The notes under the pieces: model-generated
The model's input: the letters and a program-made list of their open reading frames with translations, nothing else
The model's database searches: none
What the model was told of the DNA's origin: nothing
Position numbers and translations under genes: made by a program
Shown here: piece by piece, positions 30,269 to 39,487 of the stretch
Position numbering within the stretch: position 1 is the first letter of the stretch
How the letters are laid out: every line of letters starts with the position of its first letter
Origin: an uncultured bacterium
GTDB taxonomy: Bacteria > Verrucomicrobiota > Lentisphaeria > Victivallales > UBA1829
Length of the DNA: 64,000 bases
Direction of reading: 5' to 3'
Assembly: GCA_900548385.1 (NCBI GenBank)
Contig: URKJ01000025.1
Location: 1-64,000 of the forward strand

Positions 30269-32383
30269 GTGGAATTCCGATGGCAAAAAATGTTCTCTTT
30301 GGCGGTCGCGGCTCTGGTCACGTCCGGTTCGGCGGCGGAACTCAGACTGTTTGCAAATCCCGCCGGAGTCGCGGCGGAATATCCTATGACGCTTCAAGGG
30401 ACGGTGCCGGAACGGTGGGGCGGAAAAGGGGTTGTTGTCCGGCAGAACGGTGAGGCGTTCGAGGCGGTTTTGTCCGGTACGGATTTATGGCCCGGGTTTG
30501 CGCTCCGTCCGGAAAAACAGAAATTCTGGGATTATTCAAAATGGAATCTGCTGCTTGCGGATGTGGAAAATCTGGATGTTCACGGTCAGGTGGATGTGCA
30601 TGGACGCATCTATACCGAATCGCCGGATGGAAAAGTGAAGCGGAGCGTGTATAATACCGTGACGCTGAATCCCGGCGAAAAACGGACGTTGAAAATTCCG
30701 TTTTCCGATATTGACACTTCGTTCGGAGCGGTTTTACCGGGAGTCGCGGCGGGACCGGGCGGACTTGATATGAAACCGAATATTTATGCCGGAAGGGTTG
30801 CGTCGCTCTCTTTTTATTCGCGTGCTCCCATCATGTATGCCCGGAACGGAAAGGCGCATCTGCGGATTTCCAACATCCGTTTCGCGCTCCGGGAAAAGGA
30901 AACGGCTCTGCCGGAAAGTTCCGCATCCTTCTTTCCGTTCATTGACCGGTTCGGGCAGTATATTCATGGAAACTGGAGCGGGAAAATCCGTTCACCGCAG
31001 GATTTGAAGGCGCAGCGGAATGCGGAAAAAACGGAGCTTGCCGGAATCCGGCGCATCAGCGGATGGAACCGGTTCGGCGGATGGATGGACGGTCCGCAGC
31101 TCAAGGCAACCGGATTCTTCCGGACGGAAAAGTTCAACGGAAAGTGGTGGCTTGTCGATCCCGACGGCAGACTTTTCCTGTCCAACGGAATCAATGCTGT
31201 TGTTTTCCACAGCGGCACTTCCACAAAGGGGCGCACCGGATGGTTCGCAGAAAATCCGAAGCCGGGGTTCATTGACTTCATGCAGCGGAATTTACGCATG
31301 AAATACGGGGAACCGTTTACGGAAAATCTTCACCGGACTGCTCTGGACCGTCTGGAGGCGTGGGGAATGAATACGGTCGGCGCCTGGTCGGATCAGGAAC
31401 TGTACAAAAAGCGGCGGATTCCTTATACGCTGATCCTGAACGACTGGAGCCCGGCGGCTCAAATGGGCAGGATCCGGTTTTATGACGCGTTCGATCCTGC
31501 GTTCGCCCGAAATCTGGACCGTCTGATGAAGACGCGCTACGCGTGGAGCATCAATGATCCGTGGTGCATCGGATACTTCATCAACAATGAACTGCAATAC
31601 GGGTCGCCGACCAGGTTTGCGGAATATATTCTGACCGCGGACCGGAAAACTCCGGGCAAACAGGAATTCTGCAGACGGCTGAAGCTGAAATACGGCACAA
31701 TGGAAAAACTGAACGCCGCATGGGAGGCAAAGTATGCGTCGTGGGATGATTTCCTGACGGCGGACAAACCGAAATTCCAGTCCATGAACGAGGCCGCGAA
31801 AGCGGATTTGACCGGATTCAACGATGCGCTGACCGAAGAGTTTTTCCGCGTTTCCCGCGATGCCGTGCGGAGAAATGCGCCGAATCAGCTGTATCTCGGA
31901 GCGCGTCTGCGCGGCACCATGGATATGCGGAAGCCGGGACTGCTGCCGATTGCGGCAAAATACTGCGACGTGGTGAGTGTCAACAACTATGCGAACACCA
32001 TTGCGCATGTGACGGTTGCCGGAGGGATTCCGGATGTGCCGTTCCTGATCGGGGAATTTGCCTTTCAGGTTCCCGGACGCGGCATGTTCAATTATACGCT
32101 GAGTCCCGCCGGAGTGACGCAGGAGGACCGCGCGGAGGCGTTCCTGCGTTTCTGGCAGGGATTGCTGATGAATCCGAACTATGTCGGGGCGCACTGGTTC
32201 TGTTACCGGGATCAGTTCCTGACCGGAAGGGGAGACGGGGAGAACTATGCGCACGGTTTTGTCGATGTCTGCGATACCCCGTACCGGGAAATGGGCAGAA
32301 TGAGCCGCGAAGTCGCGGAGATGATGTACCGCTTCCGTTTGAACGGGCGGTTGGAACAGCTTTTGAAACAGGAGAAAAAATGA
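30269..32383 (+). CDS. secreted GH50-like (agarase-type) glycoside hydrolase
   Basis: This 704-residue protein uses a GTG start with GAGG 6 bases upstream; an ATG at residue 8 would also leave an intact signal peptide (MFSLAVAALVTSGSAAE). An N-terminal beta-sandwich domain (to about 240) precedes a TIM barrel. FFRTEKFNGKWWLVDPDGRLFLSNGINAV is the hallmark opening of GH50 and related agarase or beta-galactosidase families, with acid/base E441 in YFINNELQYG and nucleophile E596 in FLIGEFAF. The specificity (agarose-like or host galactan) cannot be told. It overlaps the following prepilin-like gene by 4 bases. Confidence 0.86.
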   Translation: MEFRWQKMFSLAVAALVTSGSAAELRLFANPAGVAAEYPMTLQGTVPERWGGKGVVVRQNGEAFEAVLSGTDLWPGFALRPEKQKFWDYSKWNLLLADVENLDVHGQVDVHGRIYTESPDGKVKRSVYNTVTLNPGEKRTLKIPFSDIDTSFGAVLPGVAAGPGGLDMKPNIYAGRVASLSFYSRAPIMYARNGKAHLRISNIRFALREKETALPESSASFFPFIDRFGQYIHGNWSGKIRSPQDLKAQRNAEKTELAGIRRISGWNRFGGWMDGPQLKATGFFRTEKFNGKWWLVDPDGRLFLSNGINAVVFHSGTSTKGRTGWFAENPKPGFIDFMQRNLRMKYGEPFTENLHRTALDRLEAWGMNTVGAWSDQELYKKRRIPYTLILNDWSPAAQMGRIRFYDAFDPAFARNLDRLMKTRYAWSINDPWCIGYFINNELQYGSPTRFAEYILTADRKTPGKQEFCRRLKLKYGTMEKLNAAWEAKYASWDDFLTADKPKFQSMNEAAKADLTGFNDALTEEFFRVSRDAVRRNAPNQLYLGARLRGTMDMRKPGLLPIAAKYCDVVSVNNYANTIAHVTVAGGIPDVPFLIGEFAFQVPGRGMFNYTLSPAGVTQEDRAEAFLRFWQGLLMNPNYVGAHWFCYRDQFLTGRGDGENYAHGFVDVCDTPYREMGRMSREVAEMMYRFRLNGRLEQLLKQEKK

Positions 32384-33135
32384 TGAAATTCAAGCATGGA
32401 ACCTGTCGGTTCACTCTCGTGGAACTCCTCATAGTAGTGGCGATCATCGCTATCCTGGCCGGTCTGCTTCTTCCGGCGCTGAAAAGCGCACGGGACAAGG
32501 CCGTGTCGATTTCCTGCCTCAACAATGCGTCACAGCTGATGAAAGGGCATCTTGCTTATGCGGAAGACAATGACGGTTATATGATCGTTTCAATGTATTA
32601 CGGTTCGCAGATTGAGCCGTGGACGGCTTTTCTGACCCGTGAAGACAGCAGCGCCGGACAGCCGGCAGACGGCAAGGGGTATGTGACGATGAAGGCGATT
32701 CAGTGTCCCGGCAATCCGCGTCCGCCGAGTGCCGGAACCGGGAAATATTCGCTCTATTTCTCTACGCTGGGATTTCTGGCTCTGACGGATGAATATGTTT
32801 CTCCGGGCAGCGATGCACGTCTTTATAAAGGTTTTCTGCACCGGATTCCCGGAAAATACGCGGCGTACAACACCCGGAAGATGCTCGCGCCGAGCATACA
32901 CCGGATGGTGGCGGATTCTGTTACCGGAAGCGGAGCGTATAAGGGATTTCCGCACTGGATGTTTCATCCGCGGTATGATTGCAGCGAGACTGCGCGGACG
33001 CATATCCGGCATAACGGGCGTGCCAACTTTGCCTATCTGGACGGACATGCCGGGAGCAATTCGTGGCCGGAACTGAAGAGCGGGAGCCAGAGATTCCGGA
33101 TCGCATGGTCGGAAGCTATGACTCCGTTGGAGTGA
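32380..33135 (+). CDS. prepilin-like protein with type II pseudopilin N-terminus
   Basis: This 251-residue protein has an 11-residue leader MMKFKHGTCR, then FTLVELLIVVAIIAILAGLL and LLPALKSARDKA. Conserved features are SISCLNNASQLMKGHLAYAEDNDGY, IQCPGNPRP, and a late RHNGRANFAYLDGHAGS. Position -1 is Arg, not Gly; Glu+5 is present. The start overlaps the GH50-like stop (ATGA), which is strong evidence of co-translation and of a functional link between the two products. It is the only prepilin-like gene in the window placed downstream of its enzyme. Confidence 0.88.
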   Translation: MMKFKHGTCRFTLVELLIVVAIIAILAGLLLPALKSARDKAVSISCLNNASQLMKGHLAYAEDNDGYMIVSMYYGSQIEPWTAFLTREDSSAGQPADGKGYVTMKAIQCPGNPRPPSAGTGKYSLYFSTLGFLALTDEYVSPGSDARLYKGFLHRIPGKYAAYNTRKMLAPSIHRMVADSVTGSGAYKGFPHWMFHPRYDCSETARTHIRHNGRANFAYLDGHAGSNSWPELKSGSQRFRIAWSEAMTPLE

Positions 33136-33249
33136 TTTCCCGGAGTTATCCGTAAAATCATATCTTTTTTCCCTGTTTTTCCATTCCTTTTTGTTCCGGA
33201 GACGTGTATAATACAGACAAAACGGAACATAAACGAAAGGATGGTTTTC

Positions 33250-35850
33250 ATGAAACTGCGGGATGAATATTTGCGGGAGGTGTCGTTCCCCGTCGGCGGG
33301 ATCGGCGCCGGATGTATCGGAGTCGCCGGAAACGGACGGCTGATCGACTGGGAGATTTTCAATCAGGCGGGGAAGGGACGGCTGAACGGGTGTTCTCACT
33401 TTGCGGTCCGGGCGGAAAGAAACGGAAAAACGGAAGCGGTCCGCATTCTCAACGGCGACTTGACAAACGCGCTTTCCGGGGAACGGGAGGGCCGCGACGC
33501 CATGTTCCGGGGATTCGGGTGGGGCCCGGCGGAAGGGACTCTGGGCGGACTTCCCCATTTCCGGAATTGCGAATTCAACGGGGAATTCCCGGCTGCGGAG
33601 CTCTCTTTTTCCGATCCCGCATTCCCTGCGCGAGTGGGCATGACCGCCTGGAGCGCGTTTGTTCCCGGAGAGTCGGATCTCTCTTCCATGCCTGCCGCGA
33701 TGTTCGAGATTACGCTGGAAAACACGTCTGCCGGGTCGTGTGATTACACCTGCGCCGCCGTGCTGACCAATCCGTGGAACACCGGTACCGCGGAAAACCG
33801 GGTGGAGCATTGCGGATCCGTTACCCGGCTTCTTCTGCAGAACCGGGTGGAGCGGGACTCCTTTGACTATGGCGAACTGGCGCTTTCCACGGATGCTCCG
33901 GACGTTTCGTTTCAGGAATACTGGTACCGCGGCGGATGGTTCGATTTTCTGGAAGTTTACTGGAATGATTTGAATACGCCCGGACGGTTCCGGAACCGGC
34001 ATTACTCTTCACGGACGGAATGCAGCCATGGAGCGTGTGCCACGGGAAAATGTGACAGCGGACTGCTTGCCGCCCATTTTTCCCTTGCTCCGCAGGAACG
34101 CCGCACGGTCCGTTTCATCATCTCCTGGTATGTTCCGAACCGCCGCAACACCTGGAACGGCAATGTGGAAGAAGAACTCCGGATTTCCGGTCTGACGGAG
34201 AACCGGTGGAGAAACTATTATACAAAACTCTGCTCCGGTGCGGCGGATGCGGCACAGCAGATTTTTTCCGCCTATGACCGGATCCGGGAACGGGTTTTTC
34301 TGTTCCGCAAAACTCTGCACGAGAGCACGATCCCGGAAGCGTCGCTTCAGGGGGCGGCGGAAAATCTTGCGGTTCTCGTTTCCCCGACCTGTTTGCGCGT
34401 GGAAGACGGTACATTGTGGGGCTGGGAGGGCGTCGGCCCGGAAAAAGGGTCCTGCGAGGGGAGTTGTCAGCATGTCTGGAATTATGCACAGGCTCTGCCC
34501 CTGCTGTTTCCCGATCTGGAGCGGAGCATTCGTGAATCGCAGGCGAAATACGGGATCGACGAACACGGCGGCTGGCATTTCCGTCTGCATCTGCCGCTCG
34601 GAATCAAGGCGCAGACAAACTGGATGCGTCCGTGTGTGGACGGCACTTACGGCGAGGTCATGAAACTTTACCGGGAGTGGAAGATCTCCGGCGATACCGC
34701 ATGGCTGAAATCTCTGTGGCCGCTGGTGAAACCGGCGATTGCCTATGCCTGGAGTCCGGAGAATCCGGACCGCTGGGATCCCGGACGTACCGGCGTGATC
34801 TCCGGCCGTCAGCACCATACGCTTGACATGGAACAGTTCGGGGCGTCCGGCTGGCTCAACGGCCATTATCTCGGAGCTCTGAAAGCCGCGTCGGAAATGG
34901 CTCCGGCGTGTGATGATTCCGAATTCGGGCAACTTTGTGCGGATTTGTTTGAACGGGGGCGCGCCTGGTCGGAAGAGCATCTGTTCAACGGGGAATATTA
35001 CAGACAGGATGTGGATATTCATGACAATTCCGTTCTTCTTCCGTTTCTTCAGGGCGAGGAGATTCCGGAACGGAATCCTTACTGGGATCCGGAGCACGGA
35101 CAGCTCAAATATCAGGTTGCCGACGGCTGCGGCATTGATGCGCATCTCGGACAGTGGCACGCCTCGCTCTACGGGATCGGCGGGGTCTTTGATCCGGACC
35201 GTGTGCATACGACCCTGAATTCGATTTACCGCTTCAACTTCCGTTCCTCCATGCGGGATTTTGCGAATACCTGGCGCATATTTGCCGTCAACGACGAGGG
35301 CGGATGCATAATCTGCACCTGGCCGGAGGGACATGAAAAGCCGGTGATTCCGCTGCCGTACAATTCCGAAGCGATGACGGGATTCGAGTGGGCTCTCGCC
35401 GCGCATCTGGTCATGGTCGGAGAGACGGAAAAGGGCGAACGGATCGCGCGTGCGGTCCGCGATCGCTACGACGGTTTCAAGCGCAATCCGTGGAATGAGA
35501 TTGAGTGCGGGAGCAATTACGCCCGGAGCATGGCGTCGTTTGCGATGCTTCAGGCGTACAGCGGCTTCCGCTATGACATGGTGCGCGGCATGATCGGTTT
35601 CCGTCCGGTTGCGGACGGCGATTTCCGCTGTTTCTGGTCGCTCGGCGTAATCTGGGGGGAATATGAGCGGACAGGAACCGTGCAGTTGATCCGTATCCTG
35701 CACGGTTCGGCGGATTTTTCTGCGTTCGGCATTCTTTCCGGTACGGTTTTGCGGAACGGAATTCCGCTTGCCGGAACGGTTTCGGCAGAGGAGTGGAACG
35801 CGGAATCGCCCGTCCGCGTCGGAGCGGGCGATGTGCTGGAATTCCGGTGA
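33250..35850 (+). CDS. GH116-family glycoside hydrolase (DUF608/glucosylceramidase type)
   Basis: This 866-residue protein without a signal peptide is probably cytoplasmic. The N-terminal beta domain begins FPVGGIGAGCIGVAGNGRLIDWEIFN, and the C-terminal (alpha/alpha)6 domain has WGWEGVGPEKGSCEGSCQHVWNYAQ, the catalytic-type HHTLDMEQFG (D526) with YLGALKAASEMA, and DGCGIDAHLGQWHA. GH116 enzymes include beta-glucosidases, beta-xylosidases and bile-acid beta-glucosidase relatives. The ATG at 33250 is used because GAAAGG is correctly spaced only for it. A TATAAT at 33207-33212 suggests its own promoter. It probably hydrolyses oligosaccharides from the GH50-like enzyme. Confidence 0.87.
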   Translation: MKLRDEYLREVSFPVGGIGAGCIGVAGNGRLIDWEIFNQAGKGRLNGCSHFAVRAERNGKTEAVRILNGDLTNALSGEREGRDAMFRGFGWGPAEGTLGGLPHFRNCEFNGEFPAAELSFSDPAFPARVGMTAWSAFVPGESDLSSMPAAMFEITLENTSAGSCDYTCAAVLTNPWNTGTAENRVEHCGSVTRLLLQNRVERDSFDYGELALSTDAPDVSFQEYWYRGGWFDFLEVYWNDLNTPGRFRNRHYSSRTECSHGACATGKCDSGLLAAHFSLAPQERRTVRFIISWYVPNRRNTWNGNVEEELRISGLTENRWRNYYTKLCSGAADAAQQIFSAYDRIRERVFLFRKTLHESTIPEASLQGAAENLAVLVSPTCLRVEDGTLWGWEGVGPEKGSCEGSCQHVWNYAQALPLLFPDLERSIRESQAKYGIDEHGGWHFRLHLPLGIKAQTNWMRPCVDGTYGEVMKLYREWKISGDTAWLKSLWPLVKPAIAYAWSPENPDRWDPGRTGVISGRQHHTLDMEQFGASGWLNGHYLGALKAASEMAPACDDSEFGQLCADLFERGRAWSEEHLFNGEYYRQDVDIHDNSVLLPFLQGEEIPERNPYWDPEHGQLKYQVADGCGIDAHLGQWHASLYGIGGVFDPDRVHTTLNSIYRFNFRSSMRDFANTWRIFAVNDEGGCIICTWPEGHEKPVIPLPYNSEAMTGFEWALAAHLVMVGETEKGERIARAVRDRYDGFKRNPWNEIECGSNYARSMASFAMLQAYSGFRYDMVRGMIGFRPVADGDFRCFWSLGVIWGEYERTGTVQLIRILHGSADFSAFGILSGTVLRNGIPLAGTVSAEEWNAESPVRVGAGDVLEFR

Positions 35851-35876
35851 CTCTGTTTACTGATTCATTTTTCGGG

Positions 35877-35908
35877 CGGGAATGAACTGAATTCGGATTT
35901 CGTTCCCG
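35877..35908 (+). terminator. terminator of the GH116 gene
   Basis: CGGGAATGAA pairs with TTCGTTCCCG, 10 bp with one G-U, followed by a T-rich stretch (TTCCGTGTTTTCC), 27 bases after the stop codon. Confidence 0.55.
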
Positions 35909-36086
35909 TTCCGTGTTTTCCCATGAGTCATGCCGCACGGAAGAAAGAAGAAAATGCGGAAGCGATGGAATTTGATGGAATTCATATTGCCCTGTTGAAT
36001 GTCAATCTGCATGGAGATATATTATGACTGCCGGCAGATTGCCGGGAAGAGCGGGTACATTGATTGTTTGCAGAGGAGGCCGATTC

Positions 36087-38057
36087 ATGATAATCAACTG
36101 GAATATGTGGAAAGAAGGTCTATCGGGAAAAACGTTTAAGTTCAAAAACGTGGCCGGGCTGTTCCAATATAACGTGGATTCGGCGTTGTCAAAAGCGGCG
36201 ACTCTGTTCTGGCTGATGCAAATCCCATGGCTGCTGTATGTGCTGGAACCGCTTTGGGAATCGCGGACCGCCGTGCTCCTTCAGCTTGTCGGTGTTTTCA
36301 TGCCGCTTGTCATTTTTGCCGATACGGTGCTGATTATGATTGGATTTGCCGTTCTGCAAAACCAATTCTGTTCCGTTCTGTTCAGAGAGCGTGGAGAAAT
36401 GCTTTCGCTGCAAAACAGGATTTTTCTCTGGATCCCGGTTCTTCGCTATTGGGTTCTCTACCGTCTGCTTTCCGGTTCCGCCCGGATTCCTGTTCTGACG
36501 ATGATCGCCGGAGCGGTGATGTTCTGGGGGATTGCGATACTGGCAGGTCCGTTGAATCCGCTGCCTCTGCTGTCGCTCACTGTGAGCATCGGTGCGTGGC
36601 TTTGGGGGGCGAAACGGTTGTCAAACGGGGAGATCAAATGTTCCCAGTATGTATTCGGCGGACTGCTTCTTGTTCTGTTTGCGGTATCCCTGTTGGCTGC
36701 TTATGGTGTTTTTTACCGGACAAAGGTGGAAATCGGGAAGGAAAACTCTGTGCTGCAGGCGGAAAAAATCCCAGTGTCCCGCGAAGGATTGAAGCAGCTG
36801 TTTTATCAGGGGAGGGGTCCGAATGCGGAATTCAGAAAGCTCGTGGATCGTTATGCGGTTCCTTCCGTCAACCCCGGATTGAGCTGTTTGGATTCCGCCG
36901 GCGGATATTATAAAATGTCGGAGAGTGAGCGTAACGAATTAAGAGCGTATCTGGCGGGACCGGAGAGTCGTGAGGATTTCAAGAATCTTGAAACGTTGAT
37001 TTCATCCGGGGAAAGTTTGAAATATGCGCTGGATGTATCGAATGGGGCTTTGTACGAACTCAGTCTGCCGCACTTGAATTATTATCGTTCCGTCATGCGT
37101 TATTTCAGTTCCCGGATCATGATCGCTCTGGAAGACGGAAAGCCTGCCGAGGCGATGCGGCTTTTCCGGCTGGCAGACACATTTCAGGATACGGTTCTGC
37201 AAGGGGAGTTTCTGATTGGAACTCTGATCGGGTTCGGGTGCGAAAAGATCCGGAGCGAGGCCATCGGGGCGATGTTGGGGAGCGGACTGCTGTCGGACGC
37301 CGATTTGCGGGAACTGCTGGAGCTGAACCGCAACCGGGAAGAAAAAATCCGGTCGTCCGCTCTGACCGGTCTGCGTGCAGAGGCGTACAGCATCATTGAT
37401 ATTATGTCGTCTGTAAACCTCAGATTTATAAAATTGCTGCTGGCTGTCCTGGATAATTCACAAGGGTCCTGGGAAGACTCTCTGCTGAATTTCCTGTATC
37501 GGGGCAAGACGGATTTCCCGACGCCGCCGTGCTTGTGGTCCGATGTGATCCAGAAGCGTTATCTGCTTTCCGTCATGCGTCATCAGTTGGCGTTGATACG
37601 ATATTTCGGTAATCCTGACCCGCGGCGCGAAGCCCTGCGCGACAGTGTGAAGAGGGAGCTTGCGATACGGGAAGTTTATGTGGAAAAAATGATATTGCCG
37701 GATTATTTCCCAGTTGAACGCAGACTCCACCGTGAGCTCACCAACAACCGCATGACGTCGCTGGGAATACAGATCGAACAATTCCGTCGGAAGCACGGAA
37801 AACTGCCGGAGACATTGGAAGCGCTTGGAGTGGAACTTCCGGTGGATGCGCAAAGCGGCGGAGCGATCCGTTATGAAAAATTCAAAACGTGGGAATGGAA
37901 TGACGGAAACCGCAGGAATTCCCGCGAATTGCCCGGCTGGATGCTTTCCGCTCCGTCACATCCGGGCGATGGCTCGAATAAAAAACTGCGCGATTGTTTT
38001 AAGGTCATTACTCAGTGGCCCGTTCCTCCTGTGGATCGGAAAGTCCCGGCGGGATAA
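36087..38057 (+). CDS. large membrane protein with extracytoplasmic helical domain
   Basis: This 656-residue protein starts at the ATG at 36087 (GAGGAGG 7 bases upstream). Residues 30-210 contain about six membrane helices (FWLMQIPWLLYVLEPL, FMPLVIFADTVLIMIGFAVL, TMIAGAVMFWGIAILAG, GGLLLVLFAVSLLAAYGVF and others). The remaining 430 residues are soluble and mainly helical (EDGKPAEAMRLFRLADTFQD, LNRNREEKIRSSALTGLR), and end in a region with FRRKHGKLPETLEALG, a motif seen in pilin-like and related proteins of this phylum. No enzyme family is recognised. It appears monocistronic. Confidence 0.72.
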   Translation: MIINWNMWKEGLSGKTFKFKNVAGLFQYNVDSALSKAATLFWLMQIPWLLYVLEPLWESRTAVLLQLVGVFMPLVIFADTVLIMIGFAVLQNQFCSVLFRERGEMLSLQNRIFLWIPVLRYWVLYRLLSGSARIPVLTMIAGAVMFWGIAILAGPLNPLPLLSLTVSIGAWLWGAKRLSNGEIKCSQYVFGGLLLVLFAVSLLAAYGVFYRTKVEIGKENSVLQAEKIPVSREGLKQLFYQGRGPNAEFRKLVDRYAVPSVNPGLSCLDSAGGYYKMSESERNELRAYLAGPESREDFKNLETLISSGESLKYALDVSNGALYELSLPHLNYYRSVMRYFSSRIMIALEDGKPAEAMRLFRLADTFQDTVLQGEFLIGTLIGFGCEKIRSEAIGAMLGSGLLSDADLRELLELNRNREEKIRSSALTGLRAEAYSIIDIMSSVNLRFIKLLLAVLDNSQGSWEDSLLNFLYRGKTDFPTPPCLWSDVIQKRYLLSVMRHQLALIRYFGNPDPRREALRDSVKRELAIREVYVEKMILPDYFPVERRLHRELTNNRMTSLGIQIEQFRRKHGKLPETLEALGVELPVDAQSGGAIRYEKFKTWEWNDGNRRNSRELPGWMLSAPSHPGDGSNKKLRDCFKVITQWPVPPVDRKVPAG

Positions 38058-38097
38058 TAACAGGGATTTCCGTTTGCAGAACGGAGGGGAAGAAAAA

Positions 38098-38124
38098 GGG
38101 GACCTGATGAAGATCCGGGTCCCC
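38098..38124 (-). terminator. terminator of the small exported protein gene
   Basis: GGGGACC (38098-38104) pairs with GGTCCCC (38118-38124). On the minus strand the stem is followed by TTTTTCTT, a classical intrinsic terminator, 17 bases after the stop of the gene at 38142-38390. Confidence 0.75.
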
Positions 38125-38141
38125 GATGATAAATGGACGGC

Positions 38142-38390
38142 TCAGAGAAGTCCCTGATCAATCAGCTGCTGATCACGTTTTTTCTGCTGGTCCAACACTT
38201 TTCCGGTTGCGCGTTTGATGATGTTCTGATTCTGCCTGACCGGAGCGGCGTCGTTTTTCTGTTCGTTTGCGCTGCATTTCGCTTTTGCAGCGGCCGGGGC
38301 TTTGGCAGCGGCTTTCTGTGCAGGTTCCGCCGCGCAGAGAGTGCCGGCAGAGAGCATCATGGCCGCCAGAGTAATAGCAAACAGTTTCAT
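38142..38390 (-). CDS. small exported Ala/Lys/Gln-rich protein
   Basis: This is an 82-residue protein with a signal peptide (KLFAITLAAMMLSAGTLCAA, cleavage likely after CA) and a 60-residue basic, probably disordered or helical mature part rich in A, K and Q (VRQNQNIIKRATGKVLDQQKK). No family is recognised. AAAGGA stands before the ATG. It has its own terminators on both sides, so it is likely a separate transcript. The protein would be periplasmic. Confidence 0.7.
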   Translation of the reverse strand: MKLFAITLAAMMLSAGTLCAAEPAQKAAAKAPAAAKAKCSANEQKNDAAPVRQNQNIIKRATGKVLDQQKKRDQQLIDQGLL

Positions 38391-38460
38391 GATTTTCTCA
38401 ATCCTTTTTTTCTTTTTACGTTTTCTGCTTCTCTTTATCAGAGCCTTCTGAAACAATATA

Positions 38461-38495
38461 ACCGCAGTTCCGGTTTTATCAAGCGAAACTGCGGT
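38461..38495 (-). terminator. terminator of the U32/QueG-like operon
   Basis: ACCGCAGTT (38461-38469) and AACTGCGGT (38487-38495) form a perfect 9-bp stem with a 17-nt loop, 38 bases beyond the last stop codon of the operon. The flanking minus-strand sequence is moderately T-rich. Confidence 0.6.
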
Positions 38496-38533
38496 ACTGT
38501 TTTCATTTTTCCGTTTTCCGGCGGAATCCGGGC

Positions 38534-39487
38534 TTACCGCTCTTCCGGAAGCTCCGTCAGAATCGGAAGTTTCCATTCCGGGCGTTTGCGGAACGGGGTT
38601 TTGAACGAACGTTTCAGCACGCCCTGTTCCTCCAGATGGATATAGCACGCCATATCGCAGGCGCGCCCGCAGATGCTGGAGCGATAGGCATGTTTGATCG
38701 GCGGATAGAAAAAGGTTTCGTCGATGATCTGTTTTGCCCGCTCCGGCGACAGTTTCGCTTCTCCCGCGATGATCGCCAGCCGGTCCGGTTCGTTGATGTA
38801 CGCATCCGGCGGCATGAACGGATTTTTGGTCATGTTTGCGCCGACATAGTAGGCGGCACACTGCCAGCGGTCCAGGGCGCCGTCTCTGCCGATGGCGTGT
38901 CCGGGACATGCTTCCGCGCATTTGCCGCAGCGGTCGCAAAGATGCGGCGTCACAAGCGGTGTTTCCGGCAGTTCCGCATCGGTCAGAATAAAGCAGAAAC
39001 GCTGGAACGGTCCGAAATCATCGGTGAGGAGGGCGCCGGAGAAGCCGCGTTCGGCAAGGCCGCACAGAATGGCGGCTTCGTCGAAATCAAGCTGATGTTC
39101 CGCCGTTTTGCCGCGATAAATTTCCGAATAATTGATCTCCGGATTGGTGCCGTTTTCGCTCTGCATGACGGTTTGATTGCGTTTCTGGGGGAGCGCTTCA
39201 AATCCGGCGTCTTCCAGGACCGCGCAGGCGCGCAGCATCGCCATCGGCATGACGGTTTCTTCGATGGTTTCGACTCCGGTGGTCGTGTACTGATAATAGG
39301 TGGAGCCTTCCTCGATGCCGCGATAGGATCCGCGCAGAACACGGAACGCAATGCCGATTACGGTTTTGGTTCCGGGGAGAATCGTTTCGGCGGCGGAGTT
39401 GCGGAAACGGCCGATTCCGCCGAATCCGACGAGGTCGGCACCATGCGCTTTCAGCGTCTCGGTAATTCGTTCTTTCAGCGTATTCAT
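38534..39487 (-). CDS. QueG-like 4Fe-4S reductase paralogue A
   Basis: This 317-residue protein is distantly like epoxyqueuosine reductase (QueG) and reductive dehalogenases. The N-terminal domain has LKAHGADLVGFGGIGRF, TKTVIGIAFRVLRGSYRGIEEG and FSGALLTDDFGPFQRFCFILTDAEL. A ferredoxin-type cluster CDRCGKCAEACPGHAI near residue 205 is followed by a second, shortened Cys group SICGRACDMAC near 285, which differs from the usual C-x-x-C-x-x-x-CP. The QueG C-terminal HEAT domain is absent. A corrinoid cofactor is possible by family analogy but not shown. It is last of four overlapping genes and starts inside paralogue B (4-base overlap). Confidence 0.8.
   Translation of the reverse strand: MNTLKERITETLKAHGADLVGFGGIGRFRNSAAETILPGTKTVIGIAFRVLRGSYRGIEEGSTYYQYTTTGVETIEETVMPMAMLRACAVLEDAGFEALPQKRNQTVMQSENGTNPEINYSEIYRGKTAEHQLDFDEAAILCGLAERGFSGALLTDDFGPFQRFCFILTDAELPETPLVTPHLCDRCGKCAEACPGHAIGRDGALDRWQCAAYYVGANMTKNPFMPPDAYINEPDRLAIIAGEAKLSPERAKQIIDETFFYPPIKHAYRSSICGRACDMACYIHLEEQGVLKRSFKTPFRKRPEWKLPILTELPEER

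Noticed and set aside
32590..34002. 470-codon minus-strand open frame over the prepilin-like and GH116 genes
   Set aside because: Arg- and Pro-rich shadow frame crossing two real genes on the other strand; no recognisable motif.
34009..35703. 564-codon open frame on the minus strand
   Set aside because: It is the antisense of the GH116 gene; it has no ribosome site, no domain and a composition of shadow type. The GH116 frame has clear family motifs.
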